Origin: JANWHQ01 sp963775275
GTDB lineage: Bacteria; Pseudomonadota; Alphaproteobacteria; Caulobacterales; Caulobacteraceae
DNA: 64,000 bases
Assembly: GCA_963775275.1 (NCBI GenBank)
Contig: CAVZII010000005.1
Coordinates: 2,976,001-3,040,000 of the forward strand
Direction: 5' to 3'
Below the pieces are notes generated by a model, which worked only from the letters and a program-made list of their open reading frames with translations, was not told where the DNA came from and did no database searches. The position numbers and the translations under genes were made by a program. Positions 1-8,796 of this stretch are shown piece by piece (the first letter of the stretch is position 1; every line of letters begins with the position of its first letter).

Positions 1-1
1 C

Positions 2-124
2 GACACCTTGAACAAGATCGACCCCAAGAGCCTCGCCCAGAACGTCGCGGCCTGGGCGGCCCTGGTCTACCTGATCGCCGACAGCGACATCGACTTCCGC
101 TCGCTCGCCTCCCGTCAGCCTTAA
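2..124 (+). CDS. C-terminal fragment of a probable M28-family metallopeptidase
   Basis: The reading frame enters from outside the window and stops with TAA at 122-124, leaving 40 residues. They begin with DTLNKIDPKSLAQNVAAWA, which resembles the end of M28 zinc aminopeptidases, where a D-x-x-x-K-I-D-P-x-x-L motif precedes a final helix. No catalytic residue lies in this fragment, so the family call rests on the tail alone. The gene lies 51 bp upstream of ddl on the same strand. In many relatives murB occupies this place; this fragment does not look like MurB. Confidence 0.5.
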   Translation, partial: DTLNKIDPKSLAQNVAAWAALVYLIADSDIDFRSLASRQP

Positions 125-175
125 CGCGGCCTTACCGATCGGGCGCTATCACGGGGCCAGTCCAGGAGACCGCCC

Positions 176-1114
176 GTGGCCAAGCCGCTTGCCGGAACGC
201 ATGTCGCCGTCCTGATGGGCGGCCTCTCCTCCGAACGCGAGGTGTCGCTCTCGACCGGCAAGGGGTGCGTGGCCGCGCTGGAGCGGCTGGGCGCCAAGGC
301 CTCGGTGGTGGACGTCGGACGCGACGTGGCGGCGGTCCTGGCGCGGCTCAGGCCCGACGTGGTGGTGAACGTCCTTCACGGCGGCTGGGGCGAGGACGGC
401 TGTGTCCAGGGCGTGCTCGAGATCCTGGGCCTGCCCTACAGCCACTCCGGCGTGCTGGCCTCGGCCCTGGCGATGGACAAGACCAAGGCCAAGGCGGTCA
501 TGTCCGCCGCCGGCGTGAAGGTCCCGGGCGGCGGCCTCTTCGACCGCTTCGAGGCCGCGCGCGACCACGTGATGGCGCCGCCCTATGTGGTCAAGCCGAA
601 CGCCGAGGGCTCCTCGGTGGGCGTGTTCCTGGTGTTCGAGGGCGCCAACCGTCCGCCCCAGGAGCTGGCGTCGGCGGCCTGGACCTATGGCGAGAAGGTG
701 CTGATCGAGCCTTATGTCGCGGGCAAGGAGCTCGCCGTCGCCGTGATGGGCGAGGCGGCGGCGCCCAGGGCCCTGGCGGTGACCGACATCATCGCGACGA
801 CGGGCTTCTACGACTACGAGGCCAAGTACGGCGAAGGCGGGTCGCGCCACGTGCTGCCCGCGCCGATCCCCGAGGCCGTCGCCCGACAGGCGATGCGCCA
901 GGCCGAGCTCGCCCACGCGGCGCTTGGTTGTCGCGGCGTTACCCGAAGCGACTTCCGTTATGACGAACTTAACGACCTTCTGGTCCTTCTGGAGGTGAAC
1001 ACCCAGCCCGGCATGACGCCGACCTCGCTCGTCCCCGAGCAGGCCGCCCATGTGGGGATCGGTTACGACGACCTCGTTCAGTGGATTGTGGAGGACGCGT
1101 CATGCCCGCGGTGA
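176..1114 (+). CDS. ddl: D-alanine--D-alanine ligase
   Basis: Cytoplasmic ATP-grasp enzyme that joins two D-alanines for the peptidoglycan stem peptide. The 312-residue length is normal for DdlB. The N-terminal motif GGLSSEREVSLSTG (about residues 15-28) carries the family glutamate and serine, and LEVNTQPGMTPTS near residue 272 is the C-terminal metal and substrate loop. Translation starts at GTG 176; no in-frame ATG upstream fits better. The 3' end overlaps ftsQ by 13 bp, and a CtrA-type site lies inside the gene, so ftsQ and ftsA probably have their own promoter here. The call is secure from the motifs and the dcw-cluster position. Confidence 0.95.
   Translation: MAKPLAGTHVAVLMGGLSSEREVSLSTGKGCVAALERLGAKASVVDVGRDVAAVLARLRPDVVVNVLHGGWGEDGCVQGVLEILGLPYSHSGVLASALAMDKTKAKAVMSAAGVKVPGGGLFDRFEAARDHVMAPPYVVKPNAEGSSVGVFLVFEGANRPPQELASAAWTYGEKVLIEPYVAGKELAVAVMGEAAAPRALAVTDIIATTGFYDYEAKYGEGGSRHVLPAPIPEAVARQAMRQAELAHAALGCRGVTRSDFRYDELNDLLVLLEVNTQPGMTPTSLVPEQAAHVGIGYDDLVQWIVEDASCPR
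958..973 (+). promoter_or_regulatory. Probable CtrA binding site upstream of ftsQ
   Basis: TTAT, seven bases, then TTAAC matches the CtrA consensus TTAA-N7-TTAAC at all but one base. It lies in the 3' part of ddl, about 130 bp before the ftsQ start. In Caulobacter crescentus the ftsQA promoter also lies inside or near ddl and is CtrA-dependent, so the position agrees with known regulation. Binding is inferred from sequence only. Confidence 0.5.
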
Positions 1115-2061
1115 TGCGGGGGGGATCGTACGGCTCGTCGAGACCCCGGCCCAAGGCCCAGAAGACGTTGAAACCCGCGCGTCCGCGCCCGGCTTCCCGC
1201 GCGCGCGGGGCGTCTGCGCCGGCCAAGCTGCACGCCGCCCAGAGCCTCGGGTTGAAGCCCGGCGCCGCGCTGGGCGTCGCCGCTTGCGTGGCGGTCATCG
1301 GGCTGGTCGTCGCGCTGTCGACCGGCGGCCGCCTGCCGAGGCTGACCGCCAACGTCGGCCAGGTGGTCGGCGACGACCTCGCGCCGCTGGGCTTCCAGGT
1401 CCAGCGGGTCCATGTGGAAGGCGCGACGCCGATGGCGCGGGCCGATGTCCTGAAGGCGGCCGGCCTGACCCGCGGCGACCCGATCCTCGGCCTCGACCTG
1501 AACGCCCTGCGCGGCCGGGTCGAGCAGGTGGGCTGGGTCAGGAGCGCCAAGGTCGTGCGGCTCCTGCCCGACACCCTGATCGTCTCGATCACCCAGCGCC
1601 AGCCGGCGGCGGTCTGGCAGGACAACCGCAAGAGCATGGTCGTCGACGACACCGGGCGGGTCATCCCCGAGGCCGACGCGGGACGGTTCACGGATCTGCC
1701 GCTGGTGGTCGGGACCGGGGCCAACGAGGCGCTCGACGACATCCTGCCGCTGGTGCGCGCGCGTCCGCAGCTGATGCAGCGTCTGGAGGCGCTGGTGCGG
1801 GTCGACGACCGGCGCTGGGACATCCGGCTGAAGGACGGGGGGATCATCGCGCTGCCGGCTCTGCACGCGGACTCGGCGCTGATCCAGCTGGACCGGCTGG
1901 AGCAGACCCAGCAGATCCTGTCGCTGGGCCTGGAGCGGATCGATCTGCGCGATCCGGACGCGATTTCAGTCAGGCCGCGCGCAGACGCGGCGGCGATCGC
2001 GGCGCGGGCCGCCGCGGCGCAGCCGGCGCAGCCGGATCAGGAGACGAGCAAACCCGCCTGA
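1102..2061 (+). CDS. ftsQ: Cell division protein FtsQ
   Basis: Bitopic inner-membrane divisome protein that links early and late division proteins. The 319-residue protein has a long basic cytoplasmic tail (residues 1-50, many Arg, Lys and Pro), one membrane helix at about 54-73, and a POTRA domain (about 97-172, starting FQVQRVHVEGA) followed by the FtsQ beta domain. The chosen ATG at 1102 has GGAGG at 1090-1094; a longer frame from GTG 1081 lacks a good ribosome site. It overlaps ddl by 13 bp and is followed by ftsA after 69 bp. The C-terminal Ala/Pro-rich tail is not conserved in the family. Confidence 0.93.
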   Translation: MPAVMRGGSYGSSRPRPKAQKTLKPARPRPASRARGASAPAKLHAAQSLGLKPGAALGVAACVAVIGLVVALSTGGRLPRLTANVGQVVGDDLAPLGFQVQRVHVEGATPMARADVLKAAGLTRGDPILGLDLNALRGRVEQVGWVRSAKVVRLLPDTLIVSITQRQPAAVWQDNRKSMVVDDTGRVIPEADAGRFTDLPLVVGTGANEALDDILPLVRARPQLMQRLEALVRVDDRRWDIRLKDGGIIALPALHADSALIQLDRLEQTQQILSLGLERIDLRDPDAISVRPRADAAAIAARAAAAQPAQPDQETSKPA

Positions 2062-2130
2062 ATGGCGGGACAGGGTTGGTTGTTCCTCACTCGAGGGAGA
2101 GGACCGAGAAGCGGTTCAGAGGGAACGGGA

Positions 2131-3459
2131 ATGTCGCGTCTAGAGGACCTCCGCCAAGCGCGCGGAGGGCTTAAGGTATTGACCACAGGCCAAAAGGGCT
2201 TGGTCGCCGCTGTCGACCTCGGTGCGTCCAAGGTCGGCTGTTTCATCATGCGCCCGGACGGCGTCAGCCGCTCGAGCCGGACCTTGCAGACCGTCGGCGT
2301 GGGCTATGTGCAGTCCCGCGGCGTTCGCGGCGGGACCATCGTGGACACCGAGCAGGCCGTCGAGGCGATCGCCCAGGCCGTCGAGCGCGCCGAAGCCCTG
2401 GCCGGGGTGTCGGTGACCGGCGTGACGGTGGCGACCTCGGGCGGCAAGCTGCAGAGCCAGCGCGTGTCGAGCCACGTCTCCATCGGCGCCAAGCCGATCG
2501 GCGACGGCGATTGCGCCCGGGCCATCTCGGCGGCGCTCGCCCAGGTGCGCACGCCGGGCCGCCGGCCGATCCACATGTTGCCCATCGCCTGGTCGGTGGA
2601 CGCCCAGAAGGGCGTGCGCGACCCCAGATCCATGTTCGGCCGCGCCCTCGGGCTCGAGCTGCTGGTGGTCTCCATCAGCGAGCCGGCGTTCGCCACGCTG
2701 GGCTACTGCGTCGAGCGCGCGCACCTGGAGTTCGAGGGCGCGGTGGCCGCGCCCTTCGTCTCGGCGCTGTCGGCGCTCGAGGACGACGAGATGGAGCTGG
2801 GCTGCGTCTGCGTGGACATGGGCGGCGGCTCGACCTCGGTCGCGGTCTTCTCCGACGGCGCCCTGATCCATGTGGACAGCCTGCCGGTAGGCGGCGGGCA
2901 CGTCACCTCCGACATCGCCCGCGGGCTATCGACCACCATCGCCGGCGCCGAGCGGATCAAGACCCTGCACGGCTCGGCCCTCGCCTCGGCCAACGAGGAC
3001 CGCGAGATGATCGAGGCGCCGCCGCGCGGCGACGACGAGGCCGCCGGGCCGGTGGTGGCGCCGAGGTCCCTTCTGAAGGGGATCATCGCGCCTCGGGTGG
3101 AGGAGACCTTCGAGCTGCTGCGCGACCGGCTGAAGGCCTCGTCCGTCCACCTCGACCCCGGTGCGGGCATCGTGCTCGCCGGCGGGGCGAGCCAGCTGGC
3201 GGGCGTCAGGGAGGTGGCGGTGAGGGTGTTCGACCGGCCGGTCCGGCTGGGGCGGCCGCGCCGCACGCCGCACCTGGCCGACGCCGCCTCGGGGCCCGCC
3301 TTCTGCACGGCGGCGGGCGTGCTCCAGCGAGCCGCGTTCGGCCCCAGGGAAGCCGTCTCGGCGGAGTCGCTGATCAGCGGCAAGCCCAAGGCGCCCAGCC
3401 CCTACGAGGGCGCCGGCGCCTGGGAGCGGATGATGGGCTGGCTGAAGGAAAACCTTTAG
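2131..3459 (+). CDS. ftsA: Cell division protein FtsA
   Basis: Actin-like ATPase that anchors FtsZ filaments to the inner membrane and recruits the divisome. The 442-residue protein shows phosphate 1 (VDLGASKVGCFI, about residues 27-38), phosphate 2 (VDMGGGSTSVAVF, near residue 229) and the adenosine loop (VLAGGASQLAGV). The last residues, WERMMGWLKENL, form the amphipathic membrane-targeting helix. The ATG at 2131 follows GGGAACGGGA; in-frame codons back to 2062 lack family similarity. ftsZ is not adjacent: three unrelated genes lie between 3526 and 6337. Confidence 0.94.
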   Translation: MSRLEDLRQARGGLKVLTTGQKGLVAAVDLGASKVGCFIMRPDGVSRSSRTLQTVGVGYVQSRGVRGGTIVDTEQAVEAIAQAVERAEALAGVSVTGVTVATSGGKLQSQRVSSHVSIGAKPIGDGDCARAISAALAQVRTPGRRPIHMLPIAWSVDAQKGVRDPRSMFGRALGLELLVVSISEPAFATLGYCVERAHLEFEGAVAAPFVSALSALEDDEMELGCVCVDMGGGSTSVAVFSDGALIHVDSLPVGGGHVTSDIARGLSTTIAGAERIKTLHGSALASANEDREMIEAPPRGDDEAAGPVVAPRSLLKGIIAPRVEETFELLRDRLKASSVHLDPGAGIVLAGGASQLAGVREVAVRVFDRPVRLGRPRRTPHLADAASGPAFCTAAGVLQRAAFGPREAVSAESLISGKPKAPSPYEGAGAWERMMGWLKENL

Positions 3460-3508
3460 CGGACTTGGCCCCGCGAGGTACGATTCGGCGGGCAGGTTGA
3501 ACCAGAGA

Positions 3509-3548
3509 CGCGCATCGATGCGGTGTTATGTTGCCGCATCGATGCGCG
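3509..3548. terminator. 15-bp perfect hairpin, probable bidirectional terminator
   Basis: CGCGCATCGATGCGG at 3509-3523 is the exact reverse complement of 3534-3548, with a 10-base loop (TGTTATGTTG). It lies between the convergent ftsA and GSCFA genes, and the stop codon of the latter lies in the loop. There is no long T tract, so rho-independent termination is an inference from position and stem strength. Confidence 0.55.
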
Positions 3549-4311
3549 CGGCCATGAGGCTTTCGCGCCGGTAATAGTGGGTCACGAAGCTCTTCACGAT
3601 TCCGCGGGTGATGCGCCCGTTCACGTGCAGACGGTCGGCCTTCCAGGCCTCGGACGGCGCCGAACAGGTCACCATCTCGTAGGACGGGAAGTAGTGGGCC
3701 TGCTCGTGGCGGTCGGTGAACTCCGCCGCGGCGGCCCTCAGCACGGCCTTGGACCGGGCGTTGGCTACGACCACGCCCTGGCCGGTGAAGGTCGAGGACA
3801 TCGGCACCGGCGAGACCGTCACCACCAGCTCGAAGCGGCCGGTTCGGTGATGGCGCCGCAAGAGCAGGGCGTCGTCGCTCCAGGCCGGGAGCTCGTCGAA
3901 GGCGCGCCGGAGCTCCTGCAGCATCGCGTGGGGGGTGAAGCGGTGGAAGAAGCCCGTGCGGGGCCGGCCCTGGGCGTCGCGGAAGACCGGCTCCGAGAGC
4001 TCCGGGCCGAGGCTGACCACATTGCCGCCCCAGCCGGCGAGCGCGGTCTCGACCTCGCGCGCGAAGCACGAGCCCATGGTGAACACCGGGTCGGCGAGCT
4101 CGATCCTCGGCCCGGAGTAGTCGGGCCGGATGCGGGCGAAGCCGTCGTAGATGCGCCCCATGGCGTCGTCGGGGTCCTGGCTCGGCTCGTTCGAGGACGC
4201 GCTGCTGTTCCAGTTGCGCGCCGGATTGGCCCGGCGTGTCGCGAGAGCCTTGCGTCCCGATATTGTCTGCACGGAGCCCCCCAGCCCATGCTGATCGCCG
4301 CCCCTCTTCAA
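3526..4311 (-). CDS. GSCFA-domain protein
   Basis: The 261-residue protein carries FTMGSCFAREVETAL, the motif that names the GSCFA family, a group related to SGNH/GDSL-like hydrolases and often found near polysaccharide genes. The substrate is unknown. Later conserved-looking blocks are FHRFTPHAMLQELRRAF, VVTVSPVPMSSTF and HYFPSYEMVTC, which fit the usual family layout. The protein is shorter than many relatives, and about 65 residues precede the motif. No signal peptide is evident. It is convergent with ftsA and shares the terminator hairpin. It looks like an insertion into the dcw cluster rather than a division gene. Confidence 0.75.
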   Translation of the reverse strand: MKRGGDQHGLGGSVQTISGRKALATRRANPARNWNSSASSNEPSQDPDDAMGRIYDGFARIRPDYSGPRIELADPVFTMGSCFAREVETALAGWGGNVVSLGPELSEPVFRDAQGRPRTGFFHRFTPHAMLQELRRAFDELPAWSDDALLLRRHHRTGRFELVVTVSPVPMSSTFTGQGVVVANARSKAVLRAAAAEFTDRHEQAHYFPSYEMVTCSAPSEAWKADRLHVNGRITRGIVKSFVTHYYRRESLMAARIDAAT

Positions 4312-4461
4312 GGCGCCTGAGCGCCCGGAGGGACCGGCGACTCCCTATCACGACACGCACGGCCTCGTCGCGGGCCGTGTCGGGCCGGGCCTGTCGGCGC
4401 GCGAACGTCGACAGATTACAATCAGGAGGGCTAGGATCGGGCAACAGGGGGAGGACGACCG

Positions 4462-5652
4462 ATGGCTGGCTCAGGGACGGCGGCCGCTCTGGCCTTGGTC
4501 CTGGCTGCGGCGGCGTTCGCCTGGCCGGACTGCGGCCACGCCAAGACCCAACAAGAGGCCATTCGAGAGATCGCCGCCGATCTGCATGGCGTCGAGGTCC
4601 TGGACGGCGAGCGGGTCGTCATCAGGGTGAACGACCAAGGCCAGGCGCGCGAGGCCGCGCGCGGGCCCATCCCCAAGGAAGCCGCCATCGTGGCGCCTTG
4701 GAACGACAACAAGGTCGAGACCGTAGTCAAGGTGACCGCCAGTGCGTCCACGGCGGCCCCCGACGAGATCGTCGCCATGTTCCAGGTCTTCGGCCCCCGC
4801 GGCGCCGTGCTGAGGGTCGAGAACGGCTTCGACCACCCTCTCATCTACGATGCGTCCGTCATCGTCAGGGAGGGCCAGAACCGCGTCATCAGGAGGACCA
4901 CCATCTGCCCGATCGCCGCGGGGAAAGTCGGCTTCGAGTCGTGGCCCGCCGGGACCGAGGGCGTAATAATCTACAATCCTCGCCCGCCGCCGGACGGAGA
5001 CATGAGGTGCACGGGCGAGACGGGACTGTCGACGGACTTCGCCGACCGTCCGAACGTCTGCATCGGCGCCCCCAAAGGCTCCCCGATCCAGGTGACCCTC
5101 TTCGTGGACCCAAGATCGGGGACGAGGCTCAGCGCCGACGCAGAGTGGCGCCTTGGCGATCCGGCTCGGGGGCCGACGCTCGGGGTGGAGTTCCCCATGC
5201 AACAGGCGACGGTGGCCAGCTATCCGATATCGGTCGTCGTCTTGGCCGTCGTCGCGACCGATCCGCCGCCGTCCTCGAAGACGGCGTCCATAGTCCTGGC
5301 GGCGGACGGCGTCGAGGTGGAGCGGAAGCCGTGGCGGATGTTCAACCAAAACCGCAGCGCCCCGCCGCCGCCGGGAGCCAAGGCCGTCGCCTTCGTGGGA
5401 GCCGTTCCGTTTCCTGCGCGGGCCCAGGACGGATCGGTGGATCCAGCGCTCCAATCCCTGTTCATGGCCATCGGCCGAGGGCAGGTGAAGACGCTGGAGG
5501 TGACGATCCAGGGCGACGACGGCGCTGTCCTTGGACACGCCGCGTTCGCGCTGGCGTCGGCCGACATCCGCAACCAGGCGCTCGTGGACGCAGCCCTGCG
5601 CGAGGCCGAGCGCAAGGCGGCCGAGCCAAGCCATTGCGCGGCCCGCCGGTAG
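4462..5652 (+). CDS. Secreted protein of unknown function
   Basis: I do not recognise this 396-residue protein. The first 27 residues form a convincing signal peptide (AAALALVLAAAAFAWPDCGHA), so it is probably periplasmic or secreted. The rest has no membrane segment and looks beta-rich, with cysteines at TTICPIAAGK, MRCTG and NVCIGAP that could pair outside the cytoplasm. A GGGGAGGA ribosome site lies about 8 bases before the ATG. It is divergent from the GSCFA gene and convergent with the gene at 5705. Nothing in it or around it gives a specific function. Confidence 0.75.
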   Translation: MAGSGTAAALALVLAAAAFAWPDCGHAKTQQEAIREIAADLHGVEVLDGERVVIRVNDQGQAREAARGPIPKEAAIVAPWNDNKVETVVKVTASASTAAPDEIVAMFQVFGPRGAVLRVENGFDHPLIYDASVIVREGQNRVIRRTTICPIAAGKVGFESWPAGTEGVIIYNPRPPPDGDMRCTGETGLSTDFADRPNVCIGAPKGSPIQVTLFVDPRSGTRLSADAEWRLGDPARGPTLGVEFPMQQATVASYPISVVVLAVVATDPPPSSKTASIVLAADGVEVERKPWRMFNQNRSAPPPPGAKAVAFVGAVPFPARAQDGSVDPALQSLFMAIGRGQVKTLEVTIQGDDGAVLGHAAFALASADIRNQALVDAALREAERKAAEPSHCAARR

Positions 5653-5704
5653 GGCCGCGGCGAGCGGGCGGAGATCGGGCTTGCGCCCTTCGCCCAGGAC
5701 GGCG

Positions 5705-6337
5705 CTACAGCGGCGGCGCGGCCCCGCCTTCGCCGGTGATCACCCCGTTGGCGTGGAGCGCGCCGTCCTCGCCCTTGGCGGCGAAGACCAGGACGTTGAC
5801 GCCGGGCTTGATCATCGCCTGCTCGCCCGGCGTGAACTGCACGACCGGCGTGCCCGGCGGCGCCACCACGTGGCGGACGCCCGAGCCGCCGCGGCCGTTG
5901 TACTTGATGTCGAGCTCCTCGCCCTTGGCGTCGGCGACGACCATGGTCACGTCGCCGTTGGTCATCATCGCGTCCTGGCCGGGCATGGGATAGTGGCCCT
6001 CGCCCCCGCGCACGCCAGGCGGGAAGACGTGGATCTCGGTGGAGGTGCCCGTCCCGTCCGGATTGTCCTTGTTGGTCGTGCCGATGAAGCTGCCCTTCTG
6101 GATGGCGCCGACCCCGATGTTCTCGAGGACGGTGACGGTCCAGTTGGGCGCCAGCACGACCACGGCCGGGCCGGAGGCCCCGGCCACGGTGAGGGTCGAG
6201 CCGTCCAGCGACTGGACAACGCCGCGCACGCGCGCCGGCGGCGGGCCGGACGGCGCGGGCTGGGCCATGAGGAGGGCCGGCGCGGCCAGCGCCACGGCGC
6301 AAAGGGCCGCGGTCAGTGTGACATGGAGTTGCCGCAT
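5705..6337 (-). CDS. Secreted beta-rich protein, DUF5666-like
   Basis: The 210-residue protein has a clear signal peptide (about residues 1-25, ending ALLMAQP). The mature part opens with RVRGVVQSLDGSTLTVAG, the small beta unit typical of DUF5666-type periplasmic proteins, repeated more loosely toward the C-terminus (NVLVFAAKGEDGALHANGVI). No catalytic motif is visible. It is transcribed away from ftsZ, and its start lies about 330 bp from the ftsZ start, so the two share one intergenic region. The family assignment is from memory of the motif and is tentative. Confidence 0.6.
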   Translation of the reverse strand: MRQLHVTLTAALCAVALAAPALLMAQPAPSGPPPARVRGVVQSLDGSTLTVAGASGPAVVVLAPNWTVTVLENIGVGAIQKGSFIGTTNKDNPDGTGTSTEIHVFPPGVRGGEGHYPMPGQDAMMTNGDVTMVVADAKGEELDIKYNGRGGSGVRHVVAPPGTPVVQFTPGEQAMIKPGVNVLVFAAKGEDGALHANGVITGEGGAAPPL

Positions 6338-6668
6338 GAGCGTTGTTCTCGCGTAACGTGGTTACGGCCCTGGCCGCACCCTAGGACGGAAGCTTAACCC
6401 TGACAATCGACACCGCCGCGGGCCTGTCCGCGCGCGTCCTTGCGCCTTCCGGGGTCTGCAGAATCGCCAGGAGCCGGGCGCGCGTGCGCCAAGCCTCACC
6501 TTTGCCTTGTCAAGCAACAAATTCCGCCCTCCGCCGCCTTCACTGGCTGGCGACTCGGCTTATGCAGCTTAACGCTCAGTTAAGGATGGTGGTTGTCTTA
6601 TTAACCATTCGTCCAACGACGCCTGGCGGGCGGGTCGCCAGGGCTTCGTTCCAAGGAGGCGGGTGCTC
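6338..6668. promoter_or_regulatory. ftsZ upstream region with CtrA box and GANTC sites
   Basis: This 331-bp gap has no gene. It holds a perfect TTAA-N7-TTAA CtrA box at 6569-6583 and CcrM-type GANTC sites GAATC (6461-6465) and GACTC (6552-6556). The ribosome site AAGGAGG is at 6653-6659. In Caulobacter crescentus, ftsZ is repressed by CtrA and its promoter responds to CcrM methylation and GcrA; the same arrangement is expected here. Confidence 0.6.
6569..6583 (+). promoter_or_regulatory. CtrA box upstream of ftsZ
   Basis: TTAA-cgctcag-TTAA is an exact match to the CtrA consensus with seven spacer bases, 86 bp before the ftsZ ATG. CtrA represses ftsZ in Caulobacter swarmer cells, so a repressive role is the natural inference. 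Confidence 0.7.
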
Positions 6669-8223
6669 ATGGCGATCCACTTTTCTGCGCCGCGGACGAC
6701 CGAGTTGAAGCCACGGATCCTGGTCTTCGGCATCGGGGGCGCCGGAGGCAACGCGGTCAACAACATGATCGAGTTCGGGCCTGGAAGGGGTCGAGTTCGT
6801 GGTCGCGAACACCGACGCCCAGCAGCTCGCCTTCGCCAAGACCGAGCGGCGCATCCAGCTCGGCGTGACGGTGACCCAGGGCCTGGGCGCCGGGGCGCAT
6901 CCCGAGATCGGCATGTCGGCGGCCGAGGAGTCCGCCCCTGAGATCGCCGAGCACCTGGACGGCTGCCACATGGTGTTCATCACCGCCGGCATGGGCGGGG
7001 GCACCGGCACGGGCGCCGCGCCGATCATCGCCAAGTGCGCCAGGGAGCGCGGCCTTCTGACCGTGGGCGTGGTGACCAAGCCCTTCCACTTCGAAGGCCG
7101 CCACCGCATGCGCCTGGCCGACGCGGGGATCGCCGAGCTGCAGCGTTACGTCGACACCCTGATCGTGATCCCGAACCAGAACCTGTTCCGCATCGCCAAC
7201 GAGCGCACCACCTTCTCCGAAGCCTTTTCCATGGCCGACCAGGTGCTGCATTCGGGCGTGCGCTCGATCACCGACCTGATGGTCCTGCCGGGCCTGATCA
7301 ACCTCGACTTCGCCGACGTGCGCACGGTGATGACCGAGATGGGCAAGGCGATGATGGGCACCGGCGAGGCCTCGGGCGAGGCGCGCGCCATGATGGCCGC
7401 GCAGAACGCCATCCAGAACCCGCTCCTGGACGAGATCTCGCTGAAGGGCGCCAAGGCGGTGCTGATCAATGTGACCGGCGGGCCGGACATGACGCTGCTG
7501 GAGGTCGACGAGGCCTGCACCGCCATCTCCGCCGAGGTGGATCCGGACGCCAACACCATCGTCGGCGCGGCCTTCGACGAGACGCTGGAAGGCAAGATCC
7601 GCGTCTCGGTGGTCGCCACCGGCATGGACGGCGAGGTGATCCAGGCGATCGAGCCCAGGGCCGTGCGCCTGACCGCGCCTGCGCCGCGCACGGCGGAGTC
7701 GCCCGCGCCGGCCGCCGCGGCCGAGGAGGCGGCGCCGGGGCTGGTCGACGAGCCGGTCCTTGCGGCGGCGGACGACGCCGTCGAAGCCGAGCTCGAGCTG
7801 GACCCGGCCCTGACGCTGGACGCCGATCCGGAGCTCGTGGCGGAGGCGGCCGAGGAGGAGGCCACGGCCGTCGTCAGGATCGTGGATCCCGCGGTCGAGG
7901 AGATGGAGACGGCCGAGCTGGCGGCCCAGGACGCGCCGCCGCGCATCGTCGGCAAGCGCCAGCCCGGCGCGGAGGAGCCGGCCCAGGGCGAGACGCCGCT
8001 GTTCATCCCCCCGCGCCGCCAGCCGCCGCCCCAGCAGAAGGCCGGCTGGCTCAGCCTGTTCGGCTCGCGCCGGGCGGAGGCCGAGGAAGAGACGCCGATG
8101 CCGCAGTTCCGCAACAAGAGCGCGGGCGTGGAGGCGCGCACCACCAGCTCGGCCCAGCCCGCCGAGGCGGCGGACGAGGACGACCTGGAGATCCCCTCCT
8201 TCCTCAGGCGCCTGGCGAACTAG
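6669..8223 (+). CDS. ftsZ: Cell division protein FtsZ (one-base frameshift in the sequence)
   Basis: Tubulin-like GTPase that forms the division ring. From ATG 6669 (ribosome site AAGGAGG, nine bases before) the protein starts MAIHFSAPRTTELKPR, as in Caulobacter. After NNMIEF the frame breaks: the GGG at 6777-6779 has one G too many. Removing it gives FGLEGVEFVVANTD and a 517-residue protein. The GTPase signature GGGTGTGAAP and the synergy region follow intact. A long acidic, Ala/Glu-rich linker ends in the conserved peptide DDLEIPSFLRRLAN. FtsZ is essential, so the extra base is very likely a sequence error. The gene stands alone with its own promoter and a terminator hairpin behind it. Confidence 0.95.
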
Positions 8224-8565
8224 GCGCGCCGCTTCCGAGTTCCACGGGGGTTGTCAGGCCGCCCTCTCCCTGCCGGGAGAGGGCGGTCGGCGTTTTGGGG
8301 GGTGCGGCGCCCCAGGCCCGTGGCGATTGCGGCGCAGGCGCGATCAACCCCATCCTGAGGCGTGAGCGCAGCACGCGGGCCAGGCGACCTGTTTCACACA
8401 GCGTCAAGGTAATTCCGGAAGCTCGCCGCGGGAAGGCGCGGGCCCAAGCCGCGCGCCAAATCGGAGGACGAGCCTGGCGGCCTATTTCAGTCAGTGTCAC
8501 CGTGACCATCACCAGAACTGCGGAGCTCCGTTGACATCTCAGGCACATGTGAACATGCTCTGCAC
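8224..8565. other. Intergenic region between ftsZ and vapB
   Basis: The 342-bp gap holds the ftsZ terminator hairpin (8259-8286) and the vapB promoter and operator-like repeats (from 8531). I see no gene or other structure in 8290-8530. Confidence 0.5.
8259..8286. terminator. ftsZ terminator hairpin
   Basis: CCGCCCTCTCCC (8259-8270), loop TGCC, GGGAGAGGGCGG (8275-8286): a 12-bp perfect stem followed by TCGGCGTTTT. It resembles the first hairpin of the class 1 repeats found later in the window and may be a solo copy. Confidence 0.6.
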
Positions 8566-8569
8566 ATGT
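8531..8569 (+). promoter_or_regulatory. Promoter and operator-like repeats of the vapBC pair
   Basis: TTGACA (8531-8536) and, 17 bases on, CATGCT (8554-8559) form a possible sigma-70-type promoter with a weak -10. ACATGT occurs at 8545-8550 and 8564-8569 with ACATG between them, a likely site for the ribbon-helix-helix antitoxin. The second copy overlaps the start codon, so the mRNA may be nearly leaderless. Confidence 0.4.
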
Positions 8570-8796
8570 CGGTGATGATCCAGATCCGCAACGTGCCGGA
8601 CGGCCTGCACCGGCGCCTCAAGGCGCGGGCGGCGCTGGCGGGGATGTCGCTCTCGGACTACCTCCTGGCCGAGATCCGGGAGTTTGCGGATCGGCCGACG
8701 CTCGACGAGCTGCGGGCGCGCCTCGCCGGCCGCACCCAGGTCGCCCCATCGGTCCCTCCGGCCGAGGCGATGCGCGCCGAGCGCGACCGCGCGTGA
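8566..8796 (+). CDS. VapB/FitA-type ribbon-helix-helix antitoxin
   Basis: The 76-residue protein starts MSVMIQIRNVPDGLHRRLKARA, the beta strand and first helix of a FitA-like ribbon-helix-helix DNA-binding domain; LAGMSLSDYLLAEIREFA is the second helix. The C-terminal tail is the usual toxin-binding segment. Its TGA overlaps the GTG start of the PIN-domain gene by four bases (GTGA), typical of translational coupling in toxin-antitoxin pairs. It should neutralise the toxin and repress its own promoter. ATG 8575 is an alternative start. Confidence 0.88.
   Translation: MSVMIQIRNVPDGLHRRLKARAALAGMSLSDYLLAEIREFADRPTLDELRARLAGRTQVAPSVPPAEAMRAERDRA

Noticed and set aside
121..135. CtrA-like box TTAA-N7-TTAC before ddl
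   Set aside because: The second half lacks the final A, and the first half is the stop codon of the upstream gene; a chance match is likely.
6669..8223. Programmed frameshifting in ftsZ
   Set aside because: The break is a simple GGG versus GG difference with no slippery heptamer or downstream structure, and five other genes show the same kind of single insertion.
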